Source: Vicingaceae bacterium (lineage in GTDB: Bacteria; Bacteroidota; Bacteroidia; Flavobacteriales_E; Vicingaceae). Taken from it: a DNA stretch of 52,610 nt. The notes beneath the pieces are model-generated. The model ran no database searches. It was not told the DNA's origin and saw only the letters and a list, made by a program, of their open reading frames with translations. A program made the translations under genes and the position numbers. The first letter of the stretch is position 1. Every line of letters starts with the position of its first letter. This document shows positions 8,732 through 17,862 of this stretch, piece after piece. The stretch spans positions 1-52,610 of the forward strand of contig BPHE01000015.1 in the NCBI GenBank assembly GCA_026003395.1, written 5' to 3'.

Positions 8732-9918
8732 TTATTCGCTTGCAGATTGATTGATAATTTCTGCGCATTTTTTGATTTCTTCAAAAGAGATGATGAGTGG
8801 AGGACAGAAACGCATCGATTTATCATTAAATAAGAACCAATCTGTGATAAGACCATTTTCCAAACAACGTCTAATTCTTGCCATGTTTTGTTCAAAATTC
8901 TCGCTTTCTAAAGCAAACATGAGTCCGGCATGGCGAATATCTTTAAACAGGGATATGTCAAGGTTTTGTAAAAAATATGCTGCTTTTTTCTTCGACTGAG
9001 CTTATCAGGTGTTCGTTTTTTTTTCAAAAAATTAAACCCAGCTTCAGCAGCAGCACAACAAACCGGATGACCGCCGAAAGTGGTGATATGTCCTAATACA
9101 GGATTATTTCTTAATACTCCCATAATTTCGCTGCTACTCACTACTGCAGACAATGGAAATCCAAAACCAAAGGCCTTTCCCAATACCAATATATCAGGTA
9201 CGATGCCGTAATGTTTATATGCCCACCATTTGCCGGTGCGTCCGACACCGGTTTGTATTTCATCTGCAATTAAAAGCGTGCCGGTAGATTCGCATTTTTC
9301 CTTTAGTTTCTTTATCCAATCTTTCGAAGCAGCCATTACCCCTGCTTCGGCCTGAATAAATTCTACAACCACGCCGGCTGTTTTATCTGTTATATAATCC
9401 AAGGCTTTGTGATCATTGTATGGTAAATGCACCACACCGGGCAACAAAGGTCTGAAATTACGGGTATAATCAAAATTGCTCATCAAACTCATCGCACCAT
9501 GAGTGCTTCCATGATATGTATTTTTGAAGCTGACCAGTTCAAAACGTCCGGTATATCGTTTGGCAAGTTTTAAGGCAAGTTCAATTGCTTCACTTCCAGA
9601 ATTGAGAAAATAAGTCACTTTCAACTCTCCGTCTAACATTCCTGCCAACAGTTGAGCCAATCTTACCTGTGGACTTTGAACGTATTCTCCATAAACCATC
9701 AAATGATCGTACAAGTTCATTTGTTTCTCCACTGCCGATCTTATTTCCGGATGCAAATGACCGGTATTACTTACCGATATCCCTGAAATTCCGTCAATAT
9801 ATTTTTTGCCATTTACATCTTCGATATAAATTCCATATGATTTGGCCGGTTGAAGCATCATTGGAAAATCTGAAGTTTGAGCGAGATATTCCAAAAATAA
9901 TTGTCTTTCGTGAATCAT
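8732..9918 (-). pseudogene. Class III PLP aminotransferase with a single-base frameshift
   Basis: The first frame (from 9918) encodes about 310 residues of a class III (acetylornithine/ornithine-type) aminotransferase: NSGSEAIE (106-113), the PLP aspartate in LLIADEIQTGVGRTG (D219), the Schiff-base lysine K248 in LVLGKAFGFGFP and TTFGGHPVCCAAA. After NFLKKKRTPDKLS the frame turns to nonsense, while another frame continues as SKKKAAYFLQNLDISLF and then HAGLMFALESENF through to SASE at 8732. The join lies near 8985-9005, inside aagctcagtcgaag. The total length (1187 bases) is one base short of a whole number of codons, so one base was lost relative to an intact gene. The reaction cannot be fixed; a 4-aminobutyrate or ornithine aminotransferase is also possible. 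Either a recent pseudogene or a sequence error. Confidence 0.85.
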
Positions 9919-10191
9919 ATTTTTCAGATTTTTTATGTTGTTTTTCCCAATCGATTATTGATTAAGGCCGTAAAATTACTACTTAAGATTAATTGCGTTT
10001 ACATTACTTTAATTTTGGACAAATCATATTTTTCAAAAACCTGTTGATTGATAGAAAATTCATCATTGATTGTTTTTAAATGTAGATTAAAAGATAGTAA
10101 AAACTTTGTAATTTTTATGGTAAAATTTAAAAATTTTTGCATAAAGATAAGATTATCAAGCGCATTGACAATAGATATTGAGAAATGAATT

Positions 10192-10878
10192 ATGAACAAT
10201 ATAAACCAACGTTTTAAAAAATTGAAAAGTAAAAAATTTTTGAGCTATTTCTGGCCGATAAAATATAAATTAAACACTTCATTCAATCACAATCTGACAT
10301 TTTATTGGGTTGATGGCAAACCATTGATTGATACACCCAACACAAATATGTCTTTTGGTTTGTTACAAAAAGTGTTGGAGTTTGGTTTAGAACAAATCAG
10401 TCCTTTTTCGGCCAACAATGTTCTTTTATTAGGACTTGGAGGAGGTAGCATACTGGAAGCTTTGCGAAATAAACACAACATAAAAGGTCCTGTCACGGCG
10501 GTGGATTATGATACGGAATTGATCAACTTTTCGGTTGAAGTGTTGAATATAAAACGATACAATCCTTTGAGGATTTTCATAAAGGATGCTTTTGATTTTT
10601 TAAAAAACTGCAATGATCAATTTGATTTGATTATCATGGATATTTTTGACGATCTTATTGTGCCTGAAAAATTTTATTCAACCGAATTTTGCTTGTATTT
10701 AGACAAACATTTATTGAAAAATGGTTACCTGATTTATAATTTAGGAATTTCTCTTAAGCCCAAAGGTCTACACAAGCAAACTGTTGATTTTTTTGAAAAT
10801 AACAAAAATTATCAATGCCGTTATTTTGCAAAAGTTTGTGAATATAATCAAATGTTAATAGCCAAAAAATTATTTTAG
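10192..10878 (+). CDS. Spermidine-synthase-like methyltransferase-fold protein
   Basis: A 228-residue Rossmann-fold protein resembling the catalytic domain of spermidine synthases (SpeE family). It has the nucleotide-binding loop LLLGLGGGSILEAL (G81-S86), the acidic strand end TAVDYDTELI (D105, D107), DAFDFL and DLIIMDIFDD. The usual N-terminal beta-barrel of SpeE is short here. Bacteroidota have many such short relatives whose substrates are unknown, so polyamine synthesis is not certain even though speA lies elsewhere in the window. A possible promoter (TTTG at 10105, AATTTTTG at 10132-10139, spacer 23) lies upstream. mltG follows after 25 bases, so the two are probably co-transcribed. Confidence 0.7.
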   Translation: MNNINQRFKKLKSKKFLSYFWPIKYKLNTSFNHNLTFYWVDGKPLIDTPNTNMSFGLLQKVLEFGLEQISPFSANNVLLLGLGGGSILEALRNKHNIKGPVTAVDYDTELINFSVEVLNIKRYNPLRIFIKDAFDFLKNCNDQFDLIIMDIFDDLIVPEKFYSTEFCLYLDKHLLKNGYLIYNLGISLKPKGLHKQTVDFFENNKNYQCRYFAKVCEYNQMLIAKKLF

Positions 10879-10903
10879 TATTGATTTATTTTGAAATTTT
10901 ACA

Positions 10904-11920
10904 ATGAAAAAGTTGAAATGGGTTACTATTTTCGGTTTAATGTTGACTGCAGGGTGGGCGATATATCTTTTAATAAAACCATTGGGAATTCAGCAAAAGG
11001 AGTTTCATTTGTATATTTCCAAAGATAAGGGTTATACAGCCCTCACAGATTCATTAGAAAAAATTCTTGGCAAGGGGCAGTTATTGATCTTTTCAGGCAT
11101 GTCGAAAGCTTTTTCTTATGATCGCCATGTGAAAAGTGGACATTACCTGATTACCAACAAACTCAACTTATTGCGTTTATTTTTTAAACTACGCAACGGC
11201 AGGCAAGATCCGGTGAATGTTACTTTTTTGTCGCCCAAAACAAAAGAACAATTTGCCGCTGTCATCGATAAACAATTGGAAATTTCAAACACTGAAATTT
11301 TACAAAAATTATACTCACCTGTCGCAGCATCTCAATTTGGTTTTGACACCAATACCTTTTTTACCATGTTTATACCCAATACTTATCAATTTTATTGGAA
11401 TTGCAATGTGGACGAATTTTTCAAAAGAATGGCGGGTGAATATAAAAAGTTTTGGAACGAACAAAGAAAAGCCAAAGCCAAAGATATTGGTCTCTCTCAA
11501 TCGCAAGTGGCTATTCTTGCCTCCATCGTGCAGGCCGAACAAACCCAATACCCTTCCGAATGGCCGATTATTGCCGGGTTATATCTTAACCGCTTAAAAC
11601 TGGGTATGCCTTTGCAGTCCGATCCGACGATTATTTTTGCATGGAGGGATTTTACGATCAAAAGAGTACTGAATTATCATTTAAACATTGACTCCCCATA
11701 CAATACATATAAATATGCCGGTCTGCCCCCCGGACCTGTTTTGTTGCCATTGCCTGCGGCAATAGATGCTGTTTTAAATTATCAAAAACACAATTATCTC
11801 TATATGTGCGCCAAAGATGACTTATCCGGGATGCACAATTTTGCTTCAACCTATGAACAACATTTAATCAACGCCCAAAAATATCGTAAAAAACTCAATC
11901 AACTTAGAATTATGAAATAA
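10904..11920 (+). CDS. mltG: Endolytic peptidoglycan transglycosylase MltG
   Basis: A 338-residue YceG/MltG protein. An N-terminal membrane helix (about residues 6-24) anchors it in the inner membrane with the catalytic domain outside. The core motif ILASIVQAEQTQYPSEW contains the conserved glutamate (E212), followed by IAGLYLNRLKLGMPLQSDPTI and SPYNTYKYAGLPPGPV, both diagnostic of the family. The protein cuts nascent glycan strands and helps set their length. It follows the spermidine-synthase-like gene by 25 bases. Confidence 0.93.
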   Translation: MKKLKWVTIFGLMLTAGWAIYLLIKPLGIQQKEFHLYISKDKGYTALTDSLEKILGKGQLLIFSGMSKAFSYDRHVKSGHYLITNKLNLLRLFFKLRNGRQDPVNVTFLSPKTKEQFAAVIDKQLEISNTEILQKLYSPVAASQFGFDTNTFFTMFIPNTYQFYWNCNVDEFFKRMAGEYKKFWNEQRKAKAKDIGLSQSQVAILASIVQAEQTQYPSEWPIIAGLYLNRLKLGMPLQSDPTIIFAWRDFTIKRVLNYHLNIDSPYNTYKYAGLPPGPVLLPLPAAIDAVLNYQKHNYLYMCAKDDLSGMHNFASTYEQHLINAQKYRKKLNQLRIMK

Positions 11921-12053
11921 ATTTCTCGCTTATAAGTAATTGATTGTGTATTGTTTAAACTATTAGATTATCACTTGAAAAATTATCTTAATAAAACAAG
12001 AATTTTTTCGCAAAGTTCTTTTTTGAGTGATTTAAAAGCTTGGGTTTAATCGA

Positions 12054-12080
12054 TATAAGGATTTTTAATTTGTCCTTATA
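12054..12080. repeat. 8-bp inverted repeat upstream of the symporter gene
   Basis: TATAAGGA (12054-12061) and TCCTTATA (12073-12080) form a perfect 8-bp inverted repeat with an 11-base spacer, 55 bases before the symporter ATG. A TTTG that could be a -33 element lies in the loop, but the nearest TAnnTTTG-like element (TACCTTTC, 12087) is too close. It may be an operator or a weak terminator for mltG; no long T run follows. Confidence 0.4.
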
Positions 12081-12134
12081 TTCTAATACCTTTCTTGTAT
12101 ATTTACGGCGAATTTTCAGTTAATAACCAAAGAT

Positions 12135-13607
12135 ATGGATAAAGAGTGGGTATATTTGATCGTAATTCTACTATATTTTGCAGTTCTTTTTATCATTTCC
12201 AAAATCACTTCAAAGCATAGTAACAACCAAACATTTTTTACTGCAAACAGACAAAGCCCCTGGTATTTGGTAGCTTTTGGCATGATAGGGGCGTCGTTGT
12301 CGGGTGTTACCTTTATTTCTGTTCCGGGCACCGTCAAACTTCAAGGACTCACTTATATGCAGATAGTTTTTGGTTATTTTATTGGTTATTGGATTGTTGC
12401 ACATTTGCTCTTACCGGTCTACTATCGAATCAATCAAGCAAGCATTTATGGATATCTTGAAGAAAGGTTCGGCCCCTATACACGAATTACAGGTTCATGG
12501 TTTTTTATCATCTCCCGTTTGCTTGGCTCGTCTGCAAGAATGTATTTGGCAATCAGTGTCCTTCACTATATTTTATTCAGACATTTTGGATGGCCTTTTC
12601 AATTCACAGCTATTGCAGGAATCTTGTTAATATGGTTATATACCTATCGGGGAGGTATTAAAACCATTGTTTTTACCGACACACTTCAAACATTTTTTAT
12701 GTTGCTGAGTGTGGTTTTAATGTTGGTATTTTTGTTTTCAACCTTTCAACAACATGATATAGATTTGTATTCAACCATTACACAAAGCAAAATGTTTAAA
12801 ATATTTGAATATCATAATTTTAAATCTCCCAATTTTTTCTTGAAACAAATATTGGCCGGTATGCTCATTACCATCACCATGACAGGGCTCGACCAAGATA
12901 TGATGCAAAAAAACCTTACTTGTAAAAATTTAAAAGAGGCACAAAAAAACATGCATTGGTTCTCAGTGATTCTCGTTGTTGTCAATTTTTTGTTTTTAAT
13001 GTTGGGGTTGATGATGTATCTGTATGTTGATTTTTTCGAAATTCATATTCCAGAAAAAACTGATCTGGTATTACCATATCTGGCTACAGGTGGATATTTT
13101 CCGTTTTATCTCGGTGTGGTGTTTTTATTGGGATTGATTGCAGCGGCATATTCAAGTGCAGATTCCACATTGACAGCTTTGACAACATCTTTTTATCATG
13201 ATATTTTGCATTATGATCAAAAAAAGCAACATGATGGAGAAAGAATGCGTAAAATCATACACATTGTTTTCACTTTGGTTACGGTACTTGTCATATTGTT
13301 TTTTTATTATTTCAACGAAACAAATGTATTGGATCTCATATTGAACATGGCCGGTTACACTTATGGACCACTATTGGGATTATACTTCTGCGGTATATTT
13401 CTAAAACTTACCCCCAAGGATAAATGGGTTCCTTTTGTTTGCATTCTTGCACCGGTTTTTGGTTATATCATTCAAAATAATGCAGAAAATTGGTTTAACG
13501 GATATAAAGTTGGATATGAGATTTTGGCCATCAATGGTATGATCACTGTAGTAGGTCTATGGATTCTGCATAAAGTAAATAGCAATCAAATTAGTTCTGT
13601 CAAATAA
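12135..13607 (+). CDS. Sodium:solute symporter (SSS family)
   Basis: A 490-residue membrane protein with about thirteen hydrophobic segments. It shows the SSS fold signatures: FGMIGASLSGVTFISVPG in TM1-2, LYTYRGGIKTIVFTDTLQTFFML (PutP-like 'GG...V..TD..Q'), and AAYSSADSTLTALTTSF near residues 337-353, the conserved sodium-site segment of TM8. The substrate cannot be told from the sequence; relatives carry proline, sugars, sialic acid or monocarboxylates. It stands alone between mltG and the E1 gene, with a 214-base upstream gap holding an inverted repeat. Confidence 0.9.
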   Translation: MDKEWVYLIVILLYFAVLFIISKITSKHSNNQTFFTANRQSPWYLVAFGMIGASLSGVTFISVPGTVKLQGLTYMQIVFGYFIGYWIVAHLLLPVYYRINQASIYGYLEERFGPYTRITGSWFFIISRLLGSSARMYLAISVLHYILFRHFGWPFQFTAIAGILLIWLYTYRGGIKTIVFTDTLQTFFMLLSVVLMLVFLFSTFQQHDIDLYSTITQSKMFKIFEYHNFKSPNFFLKQILAGMLITITMTGLDQDMMQKNLTCKNLKEAQKNMHWFSVILVVVNFLFLMLGLMMYLYVDFFEIHIPEKTDLVLPYLATGGYFPFYLGVVFLLGLIAAAYSSADSTLTALTTSFYHDILHYDQKKQHDGERMRKIIHIVFTLVTVLVILFFYYFNETNVLDLILNMAGYTYGPLLGLYFCGIFLKLTPKDKWVPFVCILAPVFGYIIQNNAENWFNGYKVGYEILAINGMITVVGLWILHKVNSNQISSVK

Positions 13608-13679
13608 TACAAAAAGCATTATTTTGTGAAAAACTTGTAATTTTGAAACTGCTTGTAGATTTTTGTAAAAAAGATAAAT

Positions 13680-16091
13680 ATGTCTGAAGAAACATTAAAA
13701 GAGAAAAAATTGACAAAAGAAGAAGTTCGTCAAGAAATTTTAAATGATTACCGCTTGGCCAGAATAAGTCGAGAAGCATCTATTTTAGGTAGAAAAGAAG
13801 TTTTGACCGGTAAAGCCAAGTTTGGCATTTTTGGAGATGGTAAAGAGGTTCCTCAAATAGCCATGGCTAAGTTTTTTGAAAAAGGAGATTTCAGGAGCGG
13901 ATATTACAGAGATCAGACGTTCATGATGGCGATAGGGGAGTTGACGGTAGAACAATTCTTTGCCCAACTATATGCACATACCGATGTAGATGCAGAGCCG
14001 GCAAGTGCAGGAAGAAGTATGAACGGACATTTTGCCACCCGGTTTATAGACGAGAACGGACATTGGAAAAACCTGACCGAAATGAAAAATTCTTCGGCAG
14101 ATGTTTCGCCTACAGCCAGTCAGATGCCACGATTACTCGGATTGGCTCAGGCATCTAAAGTTTATAAACATGTAAAAGAATTGCATCATCTCACACAATT
14201 TTCAAGACAGGGAAGAGAAGTAGCATTTGGCACCATTGGAGATGCCTCTACTTCAGAAGGTTTATTTTGGGAAACTATCAATGCCGCAGGTGTCTTACAA
14301 GTTCCTATGATTGTGTCTGTTTGGGATGATGGTCACGGTATTTCCGTTCCAAAAAAATATCAGACCACCAAAGAAAGCATCTCTGAAGTGATGCAAGGGT
14401 TCCGCAGGGAGAAAGGAAAATCGAATGGTTGGGAGATTTTTACGGTAAAAGCATGGCGATATCCTGATTTAATCGAAACATACGAAAAAGCTGTCAAAAT
14501 TGCTCGTGAAGAACATGTCCCGGTTTTGGTGCATGTAGAAGATGTCACTCAACCCCAAGGCCATTCCACATCAGGATCACATGAACGGTATAAATCACCC
14601 GAACGATTAAAATGGGAGGAGGAATACTGTTGTATTCGCAAAATGAAAGAGTGGATCATCGAAACCGGTATTGCCACCGAAAAAGAAATTGAGACCATTG
14701 ATCAAGAGGCCGCCAAATTTGTGAGAGAAGCTAAAAAAAGAGCTTGGGATGCCTATCAAAAACCAATCAAAGAAGAAAGAAAAAAAGTTGTTGCCATCCT
14801 TCAATCTCTTGCCAATGAAACTCCTCACAAAGAAGAAATTGTTTCAATAATCAATGAGTTAAATGGCATTCAGGAATTGATGTACAGAGACGTGATGTCT
14901 TCCGCTCGTAAGTCGTTTTTAATTACAAGAGATCAAGATAGCCCTTCCAGAAAAGCTTTAAAACAATGGATAGATTATTTAAAAGATGTTGCACATGATA
15001 AATATTCGTCTCATTTGTATAGCGAAGCCGATACTTCACCCTTAAAAATAAACCATATAAAGCCCGAATATGCACCCGATCCGGAAATGATAGATGGAAG
15101 AGTGGTGTTGAAAGAAAATTTTGATGAAATTTTAGCCAACGACCCAAGGGTATTGATTTTCGGTGAAGATTCGGGTCGTTTGGGGGGGGTTAATCAAGCG
15201 CTTGAGGGGCTTCAACAAAAATACGGAGAAATTCGGGTGGCAGACACCGGTATTAGAGAAGCTACCATTCTTGGTCAAGGAATAGGATTGGCCATGAGAG
15301 GTTTGAGGCCTATAGCCGAGATTCAATATCTGGATTACCTTTTGTATGCATTGCAAATAATGTCGGATGACCTAGCCACTGTCAGGTGGAGAACCAAAGG
15401 AGGGCAAATGGCTCCGGTGATCATACGCACCAGAGGACATCGATTGGAAGGCATTTGGCACAGTGGTTCACCAATGGGTATGATTATCAACGGCATCAGG
15501 GGCATTCATGTATGTGTACCAAGAAATATGACCGAGGCAGCAGGATTTTACAATACTTTGTTAAAAGGTGATGACCCGGGGCTCATTATTGAACCATTAA
15601 ATGGATACAGAATAAAAGAACCACGACCGCTTAACCCGGGTAAATATACAACACCTTTGGGAGTTCCGGAGATTCTTAAAAAAGGTACAGATCTAACAAT
15701 TGTTACATACGGATCTACAACCAACATCGTACTACAGGCTGCCCGGGAATTGGAGAAATATTCAATAAACGCCGAAATCATAGACATCCGTACATTATTG
15801 CCATTTGATATTCATCACATAATCGTTGAATCTTTGAAAAAAACCAACCGTTTGTTGATAGTAGATGAAGATGTGCCCGGGGGCGCGTCGGGATTTATTA
15901 TGAAAAAGATTCTCGAAGATCAAAAAGGTTATTATTATTTGGATTCTGAACCAAAAACATTGACAGGAAAAGAACATCGCCCGGCATATGCCTCAGATGG
16001 AGATTATTTCAGCAAACCATCATTTGATGATATAGTTGAAGCTGCATACAACATTATGCACGAAGCGAATCCAAAGAAATATCCAATTTAA
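13680..16091 (+). CDS. Fused alpha/beta 2-oxoacid dehydrogenase E1 (803 aa)
   Basis: A thiamine-diphosphate E1 in which alpha and beta subunits are one chain. The alpha half (about 1-400) has YYRDQTFMMAIGE and the ThDP/Mg motif GDASTSEG (187-194) with WDDGHGISVP. The beta half (about 465-803) has VLIFGEDSGRLGGVNQAL, RVADTGIREATILGQGIG, the strand AEIQYLDYLLYA and the transketolase C-terminal domain with TIVTYGS and DVPGGASGF. E1 decarboxylates a 2-oxoacid and passes the acyl group to lipoyl E2. Substrate could be pyruvate or branched-chain 2-oxoacids. A second, shorter paralogue is at 26731-28821. A TAATTTTG element (13638-13645) upstream could be a -7 box but lacks a well-placed -33 partner. 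Confidence 0.9.
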   Translation: MSEETLKEKKLTKEEVRQEILNDYRLARISREASILGRKEVLTGKAKFGIFGDGKEVPQIAMAKFFEKGDFRSGYYRDQTFMMAIGELTVEQFFAQLYAHTDVDAEPASAGRSMNGHFATRFIDENGHWKNLTEMKNSSADVSPTASQMPRLLGLAQASKVYKHVKELHHLTQFSRQGREVAFGTIGDASTSEGLFWETINAAGVLQVPMIVSVWDDGHGISVPKKYQTTKESISEVMQGFRREKGKSNGWEIFTVKAWRYPDLIETYEKAVKIAREEHVPVLVHVEDVTQPQGHSTSGSHERYKSPERLKWEEEYCCIRKMKEWIIETGIATEKEIETIDQEAAKFVREAKKRAWDAYQKPIKEERKKVVAILQSLANETPHKEEIVSIINELNGIQELMYRDVMSSARKSFLITRDQDSPSRKALKQWIDYLKDVAHDKYSSHLYSEADTSPLKINHIKPEYAPDPEMIDGRVVLKENFDEILANDPRVLIFGEDSGRLGGVNQALEGLQQKYGEIRVADTGIREATILGQGIGLAMRGLRPIAEIQYLDYLLYALQIMSDDLATVRWRTKGGQMAPVIIRTRGHRLEGIWHSGSPMGMIINGIRGIHVCVPRNMTEAAGFYNTLLKGDDPGLIIEPLNGYRIKEPRPLNPGKYTTPLGVPEILKKGTDLTIVTYGSTTNIVLQAARELEKYSINAEIIDIRTLLPFDIHHIIVESLKKTNRLLIVDEDVPGGASGFIMKKILEDQKGYYYLDSEPKTLTGKEHRPAYASDGDYFSKPSFDDIVEAAYNIMHEANPKKYPI

Positions 16092-16256
16092 AGACATCTG
16101 AAATTTCCTGTAAATTTTCACAACCTCTAACGGAACATAATTTACATTATGTTAAATAGGGAATTAAATTTCATTTTTTTATTGGAAAACTCCCCGTGAT
16201 ACGTCAGTGTGAATCCGTATCCTCTGTTGTTTTAAAAAAAATCACACCACGGTGAG

Positions 16257-16300
16257 CACGGAGAAACATAGAGAAAATAAAAAAAACTCTGTGTCTCGTG
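16257..16300. repeat. Hairpin with 'CACGGAG' arm
   Basis: The left arm (16257-16273, CACGGAGA..CATAGAG) pairs with the right arm (16287-16300, CTCTGTGTCTCGTG), with one bulged G, one unpaired A and one G-T pair, around an A-rich loop. The text resembles the 'CCACGGAG...CTCTGTG' interspersed repeats I recall from many environmental genomes. A related segment in opposite orientation is at 16913-16943. Confidence 0.55.
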
Positions 16301-16536
16301 ATTGAATTTCAGAATATCAATTTATTGAAGATCTAAAATATGAATTTTTTTTAGTGGTCTAAATTTCTTTTACATGAAAATTTTGCATTTCTATTTCATC
16401 TTTTACATCTATTCTATATCTCTATATCTTTTTTTCCGAATTTTTACATTTTCCTGATTTCTGTCACGCTTTTTAAGTCCCCTGTCTACTACAAATGCAC
16501 AATTCTTATATGTATCAATGCTATTTGCACGGAAGA

Positions 16537-16637
16537 CAAGGATTTTAGCAATTGAGAAGTCAAGACCTCACCCCATACCCCTCTCCTTACCAAGGAGAGG
16601 GGCGCCCGTAAGGGCGGGGTGAGGTTTTCAATTCTCC
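16537..16637. repeat. Cruciform repeat, copy 1
   Basis: The outer stem ACCTCACCCC (16565-16574) pairs perfectly with GGGGTGAGGT (16616-16625). Inside it an 11-bp hairpin CCCCTCTCCTT/AAGGAGAGGGG (16578-16588 and 16592-16602, 3-base loop) and a 5-bp hairpin CGCCC/GGGCG (16603-16607 and 16612-16616) form a three-way shape; the last base of the small hairpin is shared with the outer stem. The flanks caaggattttagcaattg and gaggttttcaa are shared with copy 2. Confidence 0.8.
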
Positions 16638-16692
16638 GGCAAATAGATTTTTGAGCAATTACAAATAATAGAAACGCAATATACTGGGAATG

Positions 16693-16795
16693 CAAGGATT
16701 TTAGTAATTGAAAAGTGAAAAAAGACCTCTCCCCAAGCCCCTCTCCTTGTCAAGGAGAGGGTACCCAAAAGGCGGAATGAGGTTTTCAAATCACC
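16693..16795. repeat. Cruciform repeat, copy 2 (diverged)
   Basis: Same orientation and flanks as copy 1 (caaggattttagtaattg at the left, gaggttttcaa at the right). The inner hairpin CCCTCTCCTT/AAGGAGAGGG (16739-16748 and 16752-16761) is intact. The outer stem is eroded to ACCTC/GAGGT (16725-16729 and 16779-16783) and the small third hairpin is lost. Confidence 0.75.
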
Positions 16796-16977
16796 GACAT
16801 TTACATTATGATGCAAATATGGGTCGATAAAAACGCAGAAAACTCTAAAATCAATGATAAAAAGAATTGAGAAAATCAAAAAACAATATAAAAGTGTCAA
16901 AGACAAGAAACTTCCGTGTCTTTTTGTGTTCTCTGCGGTTTTGAATAATGAAAATTAATTTTGGTTCAAAAAATACC

Positions 16978-17850
16978 TTACAAGAACTTTCTTTGATAAG
17001 CTTGAAATGTATTCAACATCAATGCAGCGATAGTCATAGGCCCCACACCACCGGGAACCGGTGTAATCGCTTCACATTTATGTTTTACTTTCTCAAAATT
17101 AACATCCCCACATAAACGAAAACCGCTTTTTTTTGATGAATCCTCCACTCTGTGAATACCCACATCGATGACAATCGATCCTTGCTTTATATACGAATCG
17201 TCAATCATTAGGGGTCTTCCCACAGCAGCAATCAAAATATCGGCTTGTTGTGTGATGTGCTTGACATCTTGTGATTTGCTGTGAATCAATGTAACCGTAG
17301 CATCCACACCGGGTCTGGATAATAAAATACTTAACGGTGTTCCCACTATATTGCTCCTTCCCATCACTACACAATGTTTCCCTTTCGTTTCTATTGCATT
17401 TCTTTTCAATAATTCAAGGATTCCCATCGGAGTTGCCGGAATAAATGAGGGTTGCGAAAGGACCATCTTTCCGATGTTGATCGGGTGAAAACCATCAACG
17501 TCTTTTGAAGGATCAATGGCCGAAATAACTTTTTGTTCGTTTATTTGTACGGGCAACGGCAATTGAACGATAAAACCATCGATATTTTCGTCGTTATTCA
17601 GTTCTTCAATCTTTGAAAGCAATTGCTCCTCTTCTACTGTCTCGTTTAATTCTACCAACCAAGAAAAAAAACCAATTTTATCGCAAGTTTTCATTTTTGC
17701 ATTGACATAAGTTCTGCTCGCCGGATGATTACCAATCAACACAGCCGCAAGTCCCGGACGACGTAGACCCATGGCTACAGAACGTTCTACTTTTTGTTTT
17801 AATTCATGATATATTCTCTCAGCCGTTGCTTTTCCGTCAATTAATTTCAT
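16978..17850 (-). CDS. folD: Bifunctional methylenetetrahydrofolate dehydrogenase/cyclohydrolase
   Basis: A 290-residue FolD, which oxidises 5,10-methylene-THF and hydrolyses the product to 10-formyl-THF. Motifs seen: SRTYVNAKMKTCDKIGF with the catalytic lysine (K52), DGFIVQLPLP, DPSKDVDGFHPINIG, the NADP loop VVMGRSNIVGTPLSILL and the C-terminal TPVPGGVGPMTIAALM. The length is normal. It lies 12 bases after ffh on the same strand, so the two are probably one transcript that ends in the repeat-rich gap beyond 16978. Confidence 0.96.
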   Translation of the reverse strand: MKLIDGKATAERIYHELKQKVERSVAMGLRRPGLAAVLIGNHPASRTYVNAKMKTCDKIGFFSWLVELNETVEEEQLLSKIEELNNDENIDGFIVQLPLPVQINEQKVISAIDPSKDVDGFHPINIGKMVLSQPSFIPATPMGILELLKRNAIETKGKHCVVMGRSNIVGTPLSILLSRPGVDATVTLIHSKSQDVKHITQQADILIAAVGRPLMIDDSYIKQGSIVIDVGIHRVEDSSKKSGFRLCGDVNFEKVKHKCEAITPVPGGVGPMTIAALMLNTFQAYQRKFL

Positions 17851-17862
17851 GCATCTGATTCA

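Larger units (their letters stand above)
16092..16977. other. Gene-free repeat region between convergent genes
   Basis: These 886 bases separate the E1 gene (+) from folD (-). They hold an AT-rich 8-bp hairpin AACATAAT/ATTATGTT (16134-16153), a longer hairpin (16257-16300), two copies of a cruciform-type repeat (16537-16637 and 16693-16795) and, at about 16913-16943, a segment whose reverse complement resembles the hairpin region at 16246-16275. Two short frames on the - strand cover the repeats and read LSLVRRGVWGEV and LSLTRRGAWGEV, but these only translate the repeat sequence. I see no gene here. Confidence 0.75.

Noticed and set aside
8623-8895. 90-codon - strand frame after acnA
   Set aside because: It overlaps the tail of the aminotransferase in another frame, and that tail is clearly the true coding frame.
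9999-10199. 66-codon - strand frame in the gap before the spermidine-synthase-like gene
   Set aside because: Very AT-rich, low-complexity Phe/Ile/Lys/Asn content, covers the upstream promoter zone and shows no family motif.
16537-16795. CRISPR array
   Set aside because: Only two diverged copies, each a long self-complementary unit of about 100 bases, with no regular repeats and no cas genes.
16489-16906. Two overlapping short - strand reading frames with LSLVRRGVWGEV and LSLTRRGAWGEV
   Set aside because: They are translations of the cruciform repeat copies; they have no domain, and the likeness between them comes from the DNA repeat.
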